Notes under the pieces: model-generated
What the model saw: the letters and a program-made list of their open reading frames with translations, nothing else
Database searches by the model: none
What the model was told of the DNA's origin: nothing
DNA from: Clostridiales bacterium
GTDB lineage: Bacteria > Bacillota > Clostridia > Saccharofermentanales > Saccharofermentanaceae
Length of the DNA: 64,000 nucleotides
Assembly: GCA_017617935.1 (NCBI GenBank)
Contig: JAFZVF010000051.1
Span: forward strand, 20,933-84,932
Direction: 5' to 3'
Made by a program: the position numbers and the translations under genes
Part shown: piece after piece, positions 1 to 9,301 of the stretch
How positions within the stretch are numbered: position 1 is the first letter of the stretch
Layout: each line of letters opens with the position of its first letter

Positions 1-305
1 CCACTGTTGAGGCCGTTATTACGGTTAACGGCGAGCCGGTTAAGATCAAGGGTACCGGAAACGGTCTACTCGACGCCTTCGTAACTGCGTTTAAGACCTA
101 TACGGGAATTGATTTTGAGATCAAGGACTATTCCGAGCACGCTATGAAGAGCGGTTCAGACTCCGCGGCTATAACCTACATCGAAATCTTAAGCAAGCAG
201 GACGGCAAAACCTATATTGGAGCGGGCGTTTCAAGCTCCGTCACGAAGTCTTCCGTCCGTGCCGTAGTTTGCGCATACAACAGAATGATTAATGTGATAA
301 GATAG
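1..305 (+). CDS. leuA: 2-isopropylmalate synthase, C-terminal fragment (partial)
   Basis: The open frame enters from outside the window (first complete codon at base 3) and ends at TAG 303-305, so about 100 C-terminal residues are visible. They fit the C-terminal regulatory domain of alpha-isopropylmalate synthase: GNGLLDAF, then DYSEHAMKSGSDSAA, then a GAGVSSSVTKSSVRAVV stretch ending in an AYNR-like helix. In this family the domain binds leucine for feedback inhibition; the enzyme condenses 2-oxoisovalerate with acetyl-CoA in leucine synthesis. The DYxEH and GSDSAA wording is closer to the yeast-like type 2 LeuA than to the short E. coli type. A related enzyme such as citramalate synthase cannot be excluded without the catalytic domain. 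uppP follows 31 bp downstream. Confidence 0.8.
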   Translation, partial: TVEAVITVNGEPVKIKGTGNGLLDAFVTAFKTYTGIDFEIKDYSEHAMKSGSDSAAITYIEILSKQDGKTYIGAGVSSSVTKSSVRAVVCAYNRMINVIR

Positions 306-336
306 TCCTCGATTACAATTTTGGAGTTGGATTTTT

Positions 337-1197
337 ATGTGGGATTATTTTGTTGCTTTCGTTTTTGGAGTCGTTGAGGGCATTACGGAATGGCTGCCCG
401 TCAGCTCCACCGGACATATGATCATATTGAACGAATTCATGAAGCTCAACGTTTCACCTGAATTCTACGACCTGTACCTTGTCGTCATCCAGCTTGGCGC
501 CATTATCGCGGTCATGCTGTTGTTCTGGTGGGAGATATGGCCTTTCGGCATCAAGCGCAACAAGCAGCCGCTTTCCGACAAGGGTTTGGGCCGCTGGATA
601 ATGAAGGACAAGTTCATCATGTGGTTCAAGATCCTTGTTGCGTGCATTCCCGCAGCCATCGTCGGAGTTCTTTTCGACGATTGGCTCGACGAGCATCTTT
701 ATAACTATTTCGTGGTCGCCATGGCGCTTATTGTGTTCGGCGTCGCATTCATCGTTGTTGAGAGGCTGATGAAGGGAAAGGATCCCAAGGTCAAGACCGT
801 TGGCAACATCAATTGGGGGCACGCGTTCCTCATCGGCGTTTTCCAGCTGTTCGCAGCCATTTTCCCGGGTGCTTCAAGGTCAGGTTCGACCATTGTTGGT
901 TCGATCGCCATTGGCATTAAGAGGGAAGCGGCAGCAAAGTTCACTTTCTTCCTTGCAATTCCTGTAATGTTTGGTGCTAGCCTTCTTAAGATCGTTAAGT
1001 TCAAGGGAGACGTTACGGCTCACGAGGTAGGGCTTTTAGCCGTCGGCATGGTCACGGCTTTCGTTGTCAGCCTTTTCGTAATCAGGGCATTGATGAACTT
1101 CATCAAAAAGCATGATTTCTCGTGCTTCGGCTGGTACAGGATCGTACTCGGCATCATCGTCCTGCTCCTTGGCACGTTCGGCGTCATCGGGTTCTGA
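337..1197 (+). CDS. uppP: Undecaprenyl-diphosphatase (bacitracin resistance family)
   Basis: A 286-residue polytopic membrane protein of the UppP/BacA family, which dephosphorylates undecaprenyl diphosphate outside the membrane and so recycles the lipid carrier of cell-wall synthesis; overexpression gives bacitracin resistance. Both family motifs are present: EGITEWLPVSSTGH at residues 14-27 and PGASRSGST at about 177-185, which carry the catalytic Glu, His, Ser and Arg. Many hydrophobic segments run through the chain and the length is typical. A GGAG at 323-326 supports the ATG at 337. It sits 31 bp behind the leuA fragment and may be read through from it; a short GC hairpin after the stop lacks a T run. 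Confidence 0.95.
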   Translation: MWDYFVAFVFGVVEGITEWLPVSSTGHMIILNEFMKLNVSPEFYDLYLVVIQLGAIIAVMLLFWWEIWPFGIKRNKQPLSDKGLGRWIMKDKFIMWFKILVACIPAAIVGVLFDDWLDEHLYNYFVVAMALIVFGVAFIVVERLMKGKDPKVKTVGNINWGHAFLIGVFQLFAAIFPGASRSGSTIVGSIAIGIKREAAAKFTFFLAIPVMFGASLLKIVKFKGDVTAHEVGLLAVGMVTAFVVSLFVIRALMNFIKKHDFSCFGWYRIVLGIIVLLLGTFGVIGF

Positions 1198-1254
1198 TAG
1201 GCCTATTTTCCCGGCCTGATTATCGTCCTAAAAAATCAAGCATTTATTACAAGT

Positions 1255-1270
1255 ATAACGCGCGCGTTAT
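1255..1270. promoter_or_regulatory. Perfect 16-bp palindrome ATAACGCGCGCGTTAT
   Basis: The two halves are exact reverse complements, and one mismatch further out they continue (AG...CT), giving a near 20-22 bp dyad. It lies directly upstream of, and touching, the extended -10 element of the next gene, where a bound repressor would block RNA polymerase. The alternating CG core is unlike the AT-rich surroundings. Operator function is inferred; the cognate regulator is unknown. Confidence 0.5.
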
Positions 1271-1278
1271 GCTATAAT
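1270..1278 (+). promoter_or_regulatory. Extended -10 promoter of the gene at 1317
   Basis: TG-C-TATAAT is a consensus extended -10 (TG 1270-1271, TATAAT 1273-1278). No good -35 is seen at 17 bp, as is usual for extended -10 promoters. Transcription would start near 1285, leaving a leader of about 32 nt with an AGAGG at 1301-1305. Confidence 0.6.
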
Positions 1279-1316
1279 TTTAAACTGAAAAATAATGCGT
1301 AGAGGTATTAAGGCTT

Positions 1317-2105
1317 TTGCACAAGTATATATTCAACAGCCGTGACGTGGCTGCTTATTTCAAATATTTCTCAGTTCCGAGCTACCTTGAGGTGTCTTAC
1401 ATGCAGTACATCTTCAATCTCGGGAACAAGATCCTGGCAGAGCCCTTGACCAGGGATTTCGAACATTTCAAGAACGAAGTGTTCAGAGAGCTCTATTTCC
1501 TGTGGGCAAACGGCTTTGAAGGCGAGAGGTCCGACATTTCGGCAATGACCGCTGACGGTCAGTTGGCTCTTATCTGTGATCAGGAATGCATCAATCTTGA
1601 GTCTTACATGAAGCTTATCTGTCTGCATCTCATTTTTTCGGGCAATCTTCCTTACATCAACCTCAATTTTACGGGCATGATCCTTCAGCTTGGCCTGAAG
1701 TGTGATTCCGACGTTTATGAGGACAACATCAGGAGGATTATGGAATCACTGAGACTGGTGGCATATGATTCGTTCGGACACGCCTTTGATCTTGGCCTCG
1801 GAGTTCCTGATGAACTCTTGAGGGTATCTCTTAACGATGAGTTCAAGTCAAGTCTCGTAAACAGAAACTTCAGGGACAGCCTTAAGAAAGAACAGCAGAA
1901 CTGGCTTTCGGAGCTTAAAGAGAAGTCGCTTAAGGTCTTTGGCAGCATTCCTGCAAGACGCAAGACCGGGACGGTCGGGAGAAATTCCAATTCCAGAGGC
2001 ACGTCCGGTTCTGTAAGTGGAGCGAAATATTCAGATACGGCATCCCAGATGCCGGCAAATAAAGTCCAGCCGAAGGGTGCGCCTTCGTCCGGAAACAGAA
2101 AATAG
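1317..2105 (+). CDS. Protein of unknown function
   Basis: I do not recognise this 262-residue protein. Residues 1 to about 205 are compact and probably mostly helical, rich in aromatic and acidic residues (for example YFKYF, ELYFLW, NLPYINLNF); there is no signal peptide or clear membrane segment. The last 60 or so residues are a Ser/Gly/Lys/Asn-rich basic tail that looks disordered. The start is a TTG at 1317 with AGAGG 11 bp upstream; the next in-frame ATG (1401) would remove a well-structured N-terminus. It has its own promoter with an overlapping palindrome and lies 21 bp upstream of the acyl-CoA dehydratase activase, so the two are probably co-transcribed. Codon use matches its neighbours. 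Confidence 0.75.
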   Translation: MHKYIFNSRDVAAYFKYFSVPSYLEVSYMQYIFNLGNKILAEPLTRDFEHFKNEVFRELYFLWANGFEGERSDISAMTADGQLALICDQECINLESYMKLICLHLIFSGNLPYINLNFTGMILQLGLKCDSDVYEDNIRRIMESLRLVAYDSFGHAFDLGLGVPDELLRVSLNDEFKSSLVNRNFRDSLKKEQQNWLSELKEKSLKVFGSIPARRKTGTVGRNSNSRGTSGSVSGAKYSDTASQMPANKVQPKGAPSSGNRK

Positions 2106-2126
2106 CGGTAATTTGGAGGAGATCAA

Positions 2127-5100
2127 ATGGACAAGTTCTACCGTTTAGGGCTTGATATTGGTTCAACAACGATCAAAGTCGTCCTTCTTGACGGCGAAGA
2201 GATCATTCACAGCGAATACAGGAGACACCATTCGGACGTCTCAGGCCTTCTTAACGAGCTTTTCGCTGAACTCAACGAGAAGTTCCCCGGAATATCCGTC
2301 GATACCGTTATAACGGGTTCCGGCGGACTTTCCGTAGCCAACTGGCTGGGCCTTAAGTTTACGCAGGAAGTCATGGCCGAGACCGTGGCCATCAGGAAGT
2401 ATCATCCGGAGACTGACGTCATCATCGAACTTGGCGGCGAGGACGCCAAGATCACTTACATGCACCCCGTTCTCGAGCAGCGTATGAACGGTACGTGCGC
2501 AGGCGGTACGGGCGCTTTCATTGACCAGATGGCATCGCTCCTTCAGACTGATGCAGACGGCCTCAACAACTTCGCAAAGGACTACAGGTCGCTTTATACC
2601 ATCGCTTCAAGATGCGGCGTTTTCGCAAAGAGCGACCTCCAGCCTCTGATCAACGAGGGTGCGGCAAAGGAAGACCTCGCGGCTTCGATCTATCAGTCAG
2701 TAGTTAACCAGACCATTTCCGGTCTTGCATGCGGAAGGCCCATCAAGGGCAACGTCGCTTTCCTGGGCGGCCCGCTGTATTTCAATTCAGAGCTCAGGAG
2801 CGCATTTGAAAGGACTTTGGCAGAGAAGGTTGATTCCTTCTGGATGCCTGACGACGCGCAGATCTACGTCGGCCTTGGCGCGGCGCTTTCGGCAGAGGGC
2901 AAGAATCCCGTCAAGTTATCTGACCTTCTCGAGAAGCTTAAGAACCGTGAAGGCTTTGTTCCGGACATCATCAGGATCGACCCGATCTTCAAGGATGAAG
3001 AGGACAAGAAGGCTTTCGACGAGCGCCATAAGAAGGACATGATTCCCGTTCTTGACTTCAAGGAACAGAAGGGACCTTTGTTTTTAGGTCTTGACGCAGG
3101 CTCCACGACCACCAAGGCCGTAGTTATCAACACGAGGGGAGAGCTCGTTTACACTTACTATGCGAGCAACAAGGGCAACCCCGTCATGAGCGCGGTTACC
3201 ATCATGAAGGACATTTATACTAAGATGCCTTCAGACTGCTACATCGCATATTCATGCGTAACCGGTTATGGCGAGAATATTATCAGAGCAGCTCTCAACA
3301 TCGATCTCGGTGAGATAGAGACGATGGCCCACTTCCAGTCCGCGAAATTCTTCTGTCCGGATGTTGATTTCATCATCGACATCGGCGGTCAGGATATGAA
3401 GTGCATGAAGATCAGGAACGGCGTCATCGATTCCATCATGCTCAATGAGGCTTGCTCTTCAGGATGCGGCTCGTTCATCCAGACGTTCGCTGAAACGCTT
3501 GGTCTTACGACTCCACAGTTTGCCGCAGCTGCGCTTGAATCCAGAAAGCCCGTCGATCTTGGTACGAGATGTACGGTGTTCATGAATTCGAAGGTCAAGC
3601 AGGCTCAGAAGGAAGGCGCTTCCGTAGGCGACATCTCCGCAGGCCTTTCATATTCCGTAGTCAGAAACGCTCTCTACAAGGTCATTAAGATCCGTGACAC
3701 CGAGCAGCTCGGCAAGAACATCGTCGTTCAGGGTGGTACGTTCCTCAACGATGCCATCCTGCGCTGCTTCGAGCTCGTATCCAAGCGTGAGGTAATAAGG
3801 CCTAACGTTGCGGGACTCATGGGCGCATTCGGTGCGGCCCTCATCGCGCAGAAGCGTTCCAAGGACGGTTCCGTATCCAAGGTGCTTGGAAGGGACGACC
3901 TCGATTCGTTCTCGATGGAGACTGAGAACACGCAGTGCCCGGGCTGCACGAACCACTGCAGGCTTACTATCGCAACATTCTCCAACGGCAGGAAGTTCGT
4001 ATCGGGAAACCGCTGCGAAAGAGGCGAAGACATTGCGCTTGACAAGGATCCGGGTCTCCAGAAGGAGAAGATCCCCAATCTTTTCAACTACAAGTACAAC
4101 AGGACTTTCAAATATCAGCCGCTTAAGCTCGAGGACGCTCCAAGAGGTGAGATTGGCATCCCGAGAGTGCTTAACCAGTATGAGAACTATCCGTTCTGGT
4201 TTACCGTATTGACCAAGCTCGGATTCAGAGTTCTGGTATCCGCCAGGTCTTCACATAAGCTCTATGAGGAAGGCATGGAGACTATTCCTTCAGAGTCCGT
4301 ATGTTATCCTGCAAAGCTTGCTCACGGCCATATTGAGAACCTCATCTCAAGAGGGATCAAGACGATATTCTATCCTGACGTTCCTTATGAGAATCTTGAG
4401 AACCAGGGTTCAAACAACCACTACAATTGCCCGATCGTGTGCTCTTATCCTGAGGTAATCAGAAACAACGTGGAGAACCTCAAGGAGAAGGAGATACGAT
4501 ATCTCAATCCTTTCATGCCTCTCGACAATCTTGACTGCGTCGCAGAACAGCTCGTAAAGATATTCGATTACACCGCAGTATCGCTTAAGGAAGCAAAAGC
4601 CGCAGTAGAAGCGGGCGCTGAAGAGTATTTCAACTTTAAGGAAGACATCCGCAACAAGGGCGTGGAGATCCTCAAGGAGATGGAAGAGAAGAAAATGAAG
4701 GGCGTCGTCCTTGCAGGAAGGCCTTATCACATCGATCCCGAGATCAACCATGGCATCCCCGAGATGATCAATTCCCTTGGTTTGGCGGTACTTACTGAAG
4801 ATGCTGTTGCAAGGCCCGGAAGGCTTAAGAGGCCAATCCGAGTTATTGACCAGTGGATGTATCACACGAGGCTTTATGAGGCTGCTGCATACGTCATCAC
4901 AAGGCCTGATCTTGAACTCGTTCAGCTTACGAGCTTCGGATGCGGTCTTGACGCGGTTACTTCAGACCAGGTTCAGGAGATCCTTGAATCTTCAGGCAAG
5001 CTCTATACGCTCCTCAAGATCGACGAGGTCAGTAACTTGGGTGCCGCAAGGATCAGAATGAGGTCTCTCGTCGTTGCAATGAACGAGCGCGCAGAGCTCG

Positions 5101-6596
5101 AGAACGGCGGCGGTACCATTGAGAAGCTTTATCCTTCGCCGGATGCACAGCCTGATGACGCTCCTTACACGATGAGAAGGGTGGAGTTCACAAAGGAGAA
5201 CAAGAAGAATCACACCATCTTGGCTCCCCAGATGGCTCCCATCCAGTTTGAGTTTGTTGAAGCGATTTTCCACAAGCACGGATACAAGCTCAAGCTCCTC
5301 AAGCAGGCTACGAGGGAAGACATCGAGTGCGGTCTCAAGTACGTCAACAACGACGCATGCTTCCCGACGATCATCGTCATCGGTCAGATGATAAATGCGA
5401 TCTTAAAGGGCGACATCGATCCGAACAACACGACTCTCGCGATCACTCAGACGGGCGGCGGATGCCGTGCGACCAACTACGTGGCGTTCCTCAGAAAGGC
5501 TTTGAGGGAAGCAGGATACCCGCAGATACCCGTAATCACGATCTCCGCACAGAGATTCGAAAAGAACGAAGGATTTGAATACACTGCAGGATTCCTTCTT
5601 GACGCGGTCAAGGCGTTAAGCTTGGGCGACATGCTCACGACGCTCCTCCTCCGAGTAAGGCCATACGAGAAGGTTGAGGGTTCCGCAAATGCCCTTTATT
5701 CGTTCATCAACAAGATCGGCCGCCGCATGCTTAACCCCAAGGGCGTATCAGACGACCTTACGGTTCGCTACGACAAGATGATGCCAAACAGCTACTATTC
5801 AAAGTCTCCTGAGCAGAAGAAAAAGATCAGGGACTGCCTCGCGGACATCGGCGTTGACATGGAGAACGTTCCCGTCATTACGAAGTACAAGGCATTCATC
5901 AAGTATGCCGTTCAGAAGTTTAATGCGCTGCCGCTTAAGGACATCCCGAGAAAGCCGAGGGTAGGACTAGTAGGCGAGATACTCGTTAAGTTCCAGCCTG
6001 ACGCAAACAACAACGCGATCGACGTTATCGAGGCAGAGGGATGCGAAGCGGTCCTTCCGGGCGTGCTGGATTTCTTCCTGTACTGCGCATATAACCCCAT
6101 CTGGCAGGCTGAGAACCTCGGCAAGAGCAAGAAGACGGGATACATAATGAAGCAGGGAATCAAGTTCCTTGAGTCATTGAGAAAGCCCATCAACCGTGAG
6201 TTCAAGGCTACGGGCGGCAAGTTCATGCTGACCGAGAGGATCCAGGAATTGGCAGAGAAGTCTTCGACCGTCCTTAGCTGCGGCAACTCCTGCGGCGAAG
6301 GCTGGTTCCTTACTGCTGAAATGATCGAGCTCATCCAAGACGGCGTTCCGAACATCATCTGCGCGCAGCCTTTCGCGTGCCTTCCCAACCACGTTACCGG
6401 AAAGGGCATGATCAAGGAGCTGCGCCGTCAGTATCCTAATTCGAACATAATCCCGATCGACTACGATCCTGGTGCTTCCGAGGCTAACCAGCTCAACAGG
6501 ATCAAGCTCATGATAAGCACCGCCCACACGGTCAGGAACAAGGAGATCGAAGATGCAAAAAGATCCGGCAACGCCACGGTTGTCGCGGAGGACTGA
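2127..6596 (+). CDS. Giant acyl-CoA dehydratase activase-type protein (double BadF ATPase + DUF2229/HgdB-like)
   Basis: A 1489-residue protein built from two BadF/HgdC-type ASKHA ATPase domains followed by long DUF2229 and dehydratase-like regions. Domain 1 opens with LGLDIGSTT (8-16) and has the activase Cys motif GTCAGGTGAF (about 122-131). Domain 2 opens with LGLDAGSTTTK (about 317) and has ACSSGCGSF (about 442-450). A cysteine cluster CPGCTNHC follows at 604-611 and further Cys/Gly-rich stretches lie toward the C-terminus. HgdC-type activases use ATP to drive one electron from a shared [4Fe-4S] cluster into 2-hydroxyacyl-CoA dehydratases. The large fusions are common in anaerobes but their substrate is mostly unknown, and no dehydratase subunit genes are nearby. 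The SD is GGAGGA, about 6 bp before ATG 2127. polA begins 2 bp after the stop. Confidence 0.85.
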   Translation: MDKFYRLGLDIGSTTIKVVLLDGEEIIHSEYRRHHSDVSGLLNELFAELNEKFPGISVDTVITGSGGLSVANWLGLKFTQEVMAETVAIRKYHPETDVIIELGGEDAKITYMHPVLEQRMNGTCAGGTGAFIDQMASLLQTDADGLNNFAKDYRSLYTIASRCGVFAKSDLQPLINEGAAKEDLAASIYQSVVNQTISGLACGRPIKGNVAFLGGPLYFNSELRSAFERTLAEKVDSFWMPDDAQIYVGLGAALSAEGKNPVKLSDLLEKLKNREGFVPDIIRIDPIFKDEEDKKAFDERHKKDMIPVLDFKEQKGPLFLGLDAGSTTTKAVVINTRGELVYTYYASNKGNPVMSAVTIMKDIYTKMPSDCYIAYSCVTGYGENIIRAALNIDLGEIETMAHFQSAKFFCPDVDFIIDIGGQDMKCMKIRNGVIDSIMLNEACSSGCGSFIQTFAETLGLTTPQFAAAALESRKPVDLGTRCTVFMNSKVKQAQKEGASVGDISAGLSYSVVRNALYKVIKIRDTEQLGKNIVVQGGTFLNDAILRCFELVSKREVIRPNVAGLMGAFGAALIAQKRSKDGSVSKVLGRDDLDSFSMETENTQCPGCTNHCRLTIATFSNGRKFVSGNRCERGEDIALDKDPGLQKEKIPNLFNYKYNRTFKYQPLKLEDAPRGEIGIPRVLNQYENYPFWFTVLTKLGFRVLVSARSSHKLYEEGMETIPSESVCYPAKLAHGHIENLISRGIKTIFYPDVPYENLENQGSNNHYNCPIVCSYPEVIRNNVENLKEKEIRYLNPFMPLDNLDCVAEQLVKIFDYTAVSLKEAKAAVEAGAEEYFNFKEDIRNKGVEILKEMEEKKMKGVVLAGRPYHIDPEINHGIPEMINSLGLAVLTEDAVARPGRLKRPIRVIDQWMYHTRLYEAAAYVITRPDLELVQLTSFGCGLDAVTSDQVQEILESSGKLYTLLKIDEVSNLGAARIRMRSLVVAMNERAELENGGGTIEKLYPSPDAQPDDAPYTMRRVEFTKENKKNHTILAPQMAPIQFEFVEAIFHKHGYKLKLLKQATREDIECGLKYVNNDACFPTIIVIGQMINAILKGDIDPNNTTLAITQTGGGCRATNYVAFLRKALREAGYPQIPVITISAQRFEKNEGFEYTAGFLLDAVKALSLGDMLTTLLLRVRPYEKVEGSANALYSFINKIGRRMLNPKGVSDDLTVRYDKMMPNSYYSKSPEQKKKIRDCLADIGVDMENVPVITKYKAFIKYAVQKFNALPLKDIPRKPRVGLVGEILVKFQPDANNNAIDVIEAEGCEAVLPGVLDFFLYCAYNPIWQAENLGKSKKTGYIMKQGIKFLESLRKPINREFKATGGKFMLTERIQELAEKSSTVLSCGNSCGEGWFLTAEMIELIQDGVPNIICAQPFACLPNHVTGKGMIKELRRQYPNSNIIPIDYDPGASEANQLNRIKLMISTAHTVRNKEIEDAKRSGNATVVAED

Positions 6597-6598
6597 CA

Positions 6599-9301
6599 AT
6601 GACCAGACTGCTGCTAGTTGACGGCAACTCGATAATCAACCGCGCGTACTATGCCGTAATCGGAAGGGCGCCCATGACCGCGCCTGACGGCACTCCCACG
6701 GGAGCCGTAAACGGGTTCTTTAATTCCATCTTGGGAGTCATCGGCGAGTACAAGCCTGACAACGTCTGCGTTCTCTTTGACAGAAGGGAGCCCACTTTCA
6801 GGCACAAGATGAGCGCTGAATACAAGGCTAACCGCAAGGGAATGCCTGACGACCTAGCGGCACAGATGCCGGTCGTAAAAGAGATACTTGACCTATGGGG
6901 CGTATCTAGGATGGAGCTCGCAGGCTATGAAGCGGACGACCTGATCGGAACGCTCTCTAAGATGGGTGAAGAGGCCGGCATGGACGTCTTTATCTTCAGC
7001 GGCGACCACGACGATTTCCAGCTGATCTCGGACAAGGTCTCAGTCGTAATGCCACAGTCCGGCAAGGACAAGGATCCCAGAGTCCTTTTCAACAGGGCAA
7101 AGTTTGAAGAGACTTACGGCGTAAAGCCTGAAGTCTTCGTTCAGGTAAAAGCCCTGATGGGTGACAATTCGGACAATATCAAGGGCGTTGAAAAGGTAGG
7201 CGAAAAGACGGCCTTCAAGCTCATTGCAGAGTACGGCGACTGCAAAGGCGTAATGGAGAACGCGGACAAGCTTTCTCCCGCTCTCGGCGCAAGGATTGCC
7301 AATGCCGGCGAACTGCTCGATCTGAACATCAAGCTCTGCACTATAGACAGGGAAGCTCCCGTTCCATTTGGCCTTGATCAGACTTCGTTCTCGGGCGAAC
7401 CCGCTGACGATCAGGCCCTCTACGACAGGCTTTCTGCGCTTTCGCTTAAGATGCTCATCAAAAAGCTCAGCCTAGACGGCATGCAAAGAAGCGAGGCATC
7501 CGTTCCCGCAAAGCCTATGGACGAAGTGTCCACAGGCATTATGGGCAAGCTCGACAAGCTTCTTGCTACAGAAGGCTTTAAGGTCGTTATGGGCGCTTGC
7601 GAACTCCCTAAGGGAGACCTTGCGGCAGGCATGGATTTCGTAACGACCGCTTCCGGCAAGTTTGTGCTGTTGCTTGATTTCGATAACGCGACGCTTTTCT
7701 GCATGACGCCTGAAGAGGCCGCCAATGCGTTTGCCGATGGATCGATCATTCCTGCAGCCTATGGATACAAGGACAGGTCAAAGCAGATCGATGAGCCGCT
7801 TGCCGCGGTCAAATCCGTTTTCGACATCGAGATAGCGGGCTACGTCATGAACCTTATCGAGGGCAAGTCCGATTTCGAAAGGCTTTACGAATACGCGACG
7901 GGTTCTTTGTATCCCGTTACGGAGGAAAAGACCGCCGCAGTACAGCTTTCGCTTTTCGACGAGCCTTCCAACACGGAGTCTCTTGAAGACGAGCTTAAGA
8001 AGGCGGGAAAGCGGCTCTGCTGCATAACCGCGGCTGCAAGGATGCTCTCCCACAAACTGGAAGAAGACGAGAGGGCCAAGAAGCTCTTGTTTGAGATCGA
8101 GTTCCCGCTCGTGATCACGCTCGACAAGATTGAGAGGGCTGGCATGCACGTCTCACGCGAAAGGCTTGACGCCCTGCACGAGGAATACGCCAGAAGGCTT
8201 GAGGACATCGCAGCTCGCATCTACGACATGACCGGCGTTCATTTCAACATCAATTCTCCGAAGCAGTTGGGAGACGTCCTGTACGGCGAGAAGGGACTTA
8301 GCCTTCCTCACGGAAAGAAGGGCAAGAACGGCCTTTACTCTACGGGCATTGATGAGCTCAACCGCCTCAAGGAATACCATCCGGTAATCGAGGAGATTAT
8401 CAAGTACAGGGAGCTTTCAAAGCTTGATTCGACGTATGCCGCCGGCCTCGTCCGTTCGATCAGGAACGACGGCAGGATCCATACGACGTTTACCCAGGCC
8501 ATGACCAATACAGGAAGGCTTTCATCCACCGAACCCAACCTTCAGAACATCCCGATAAGGTCTGACGAAGGCTCAAGGCTCAGGGAGGCTTTCACGGCGT
8601 CTGAAGGCTGCGTATTGGTCGACGCGGACTATTCACAGATCGAGCTCAGGCTTCTTGCTTCGCTTTCCAAAGACGAGATCATGTGCTCTGCGTTCAACGA
8701 GGGCGAGGACATTCACAGAAGGACTGCGGCAAAGGTCTACGGAGTCAACGAGGACGCGGTAACCCACAAGATGCGTTCTATAGCAAAGACGGTCAACTTC
8801 AGCATCATATACGGCATATCGGATTACGGCCTTGCGACTGACTTGGGCATCGGCTTTAAGGAAGCTGGAACTCTCATTAAAGAATACGAGAACCAGTTCC
8901 CGGGCATTATGAAGTACTTGAACGGACTTAAGGCTGACGGCGAGAAGAACGGCTACGTTGAGACGATGTTCGGCAGGAGAAGGATCCTGACAGAGCTCAA
9001 GAGCCAGAACAGGAACGTCAGGAACTTCGGCTTCAGGGCCGCAATGAACACGCCGATACAGGGCACTGCGGCAGACATCATCAAGATCGCCATGAACAAG
9101 GTCAACGCGGCTCTTGAGAAGGAGCTTCCTGAGGCAAAACTCGTAATGCAGGTGCACGACGAACTCATAGTCGAGTGCTCCGAAAAGGATGCCGAAAAGG
9201 CATCCGAGATTCTTAAAAGAGAGATGGAGGCAGCGGCGACCCTTTCCGTGCCGCTCGTAGCCGAAGTCGGAACGGGAAAGGACTGGCTTAGCGCTAAATA
9301 A
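6599..9301 (+). CDS. polA: DNA polymerase I
   Basis: A 900-residue family A polymerase for Okazaki-fragment maturation and repair. The N-terminal 5'-3' exonuclease domain (about 1-300) has LLVDGNSIINRAYYA, GYEADDLIG and GDNSDNIKGVEKVGEKTA. The central 3'-5' exonuclease domain (about 315-500) is degenerate: the DxE and other DEDD metal ligands are missing, as in Bacillus-type Pol I, so no proofreading is expected. The polymerase domain shows motif A DADYSQIELR (675-684), motif B around KTVNFSIIYG (730-739) and motif C QVHDELIVE (851-859). The ATG lies 2 bp after the activase stop and coaE overlaps the end by one base (TAATG), so translation is coupled through polA-coaE. Confidence 0.96.
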   Translation: MTRLLLVDGNSIINRAYYAVIGRAPMTAPDGTPTGAVNGFFNSILGVIGEYKPDNVCVLFDRREPTFRHKMSAEYKANRKGMPDDLAAQMPVVKEILDLWGVSRMELAGYEADDLIGTLSKMGEEAGMDVFIFSGDHDDFQLISDKVSVVMPQSGKDKDPRVLFNRAKFEETYGVKPEVFVQVKALMGDNSDNIKGVEKVGEKTAFKLIAEYGDCKGVMENADKLSPALGARIANAGELLDLNIKLCTIDREAPVPFGLDQTSFSGEPADDQALYDRLSALSLKMLIKKLSLDGMQRSEASVPAKPMDEVSTGIMGKLDKLLATEGFKVVMGACELPKGDLAAGMDFVTTASGKFVLLLDFDNATLFCMTPEEAANAFADGSIIPAAYGYKDRSKQIDEPLAAVKSVFDIEIAGYVMNLIEGKSDFERLYEYATGSLYPVTEEKTAAVQLSLFDEPSNTESLEDELKKAGKRLCCITAAARMLSHKLEEDERAKKLLFEIEFPLVITLDKIERAGMHVSRERLDALHEEYARRLEDIAARIYDMTGVHFNINSPKQLGDVLYGEKGLSLPHGKKGKNGLYSTGIDELNRLKEYHPVIEEIIKYRELSKLDSTYAAGLVRSIRNDGRIHTTFTQAMTNTGRLSSTEPNLQNIPIRSDEGSRLREAFTASEGCVLVDADYSQIELRLLASLSKDEIMCSAFNEGEDIHRRTAAKVYGVNEDAVTHKMRSIAKTVNFSIIYGISDYGLATDLGIGFKEAGTLIKEYENQFPGIMKYLNGLKADGEKNGYVETMFGRRRILTELKSQNRNVRNFGFRAAMNTPIQGTAADIIKIAMNKVNAALEKELPEAKLVMQVHDELIVECSEKDAEKASEILKREMEAAATLSVPLVAEVGTGKDWLSAK

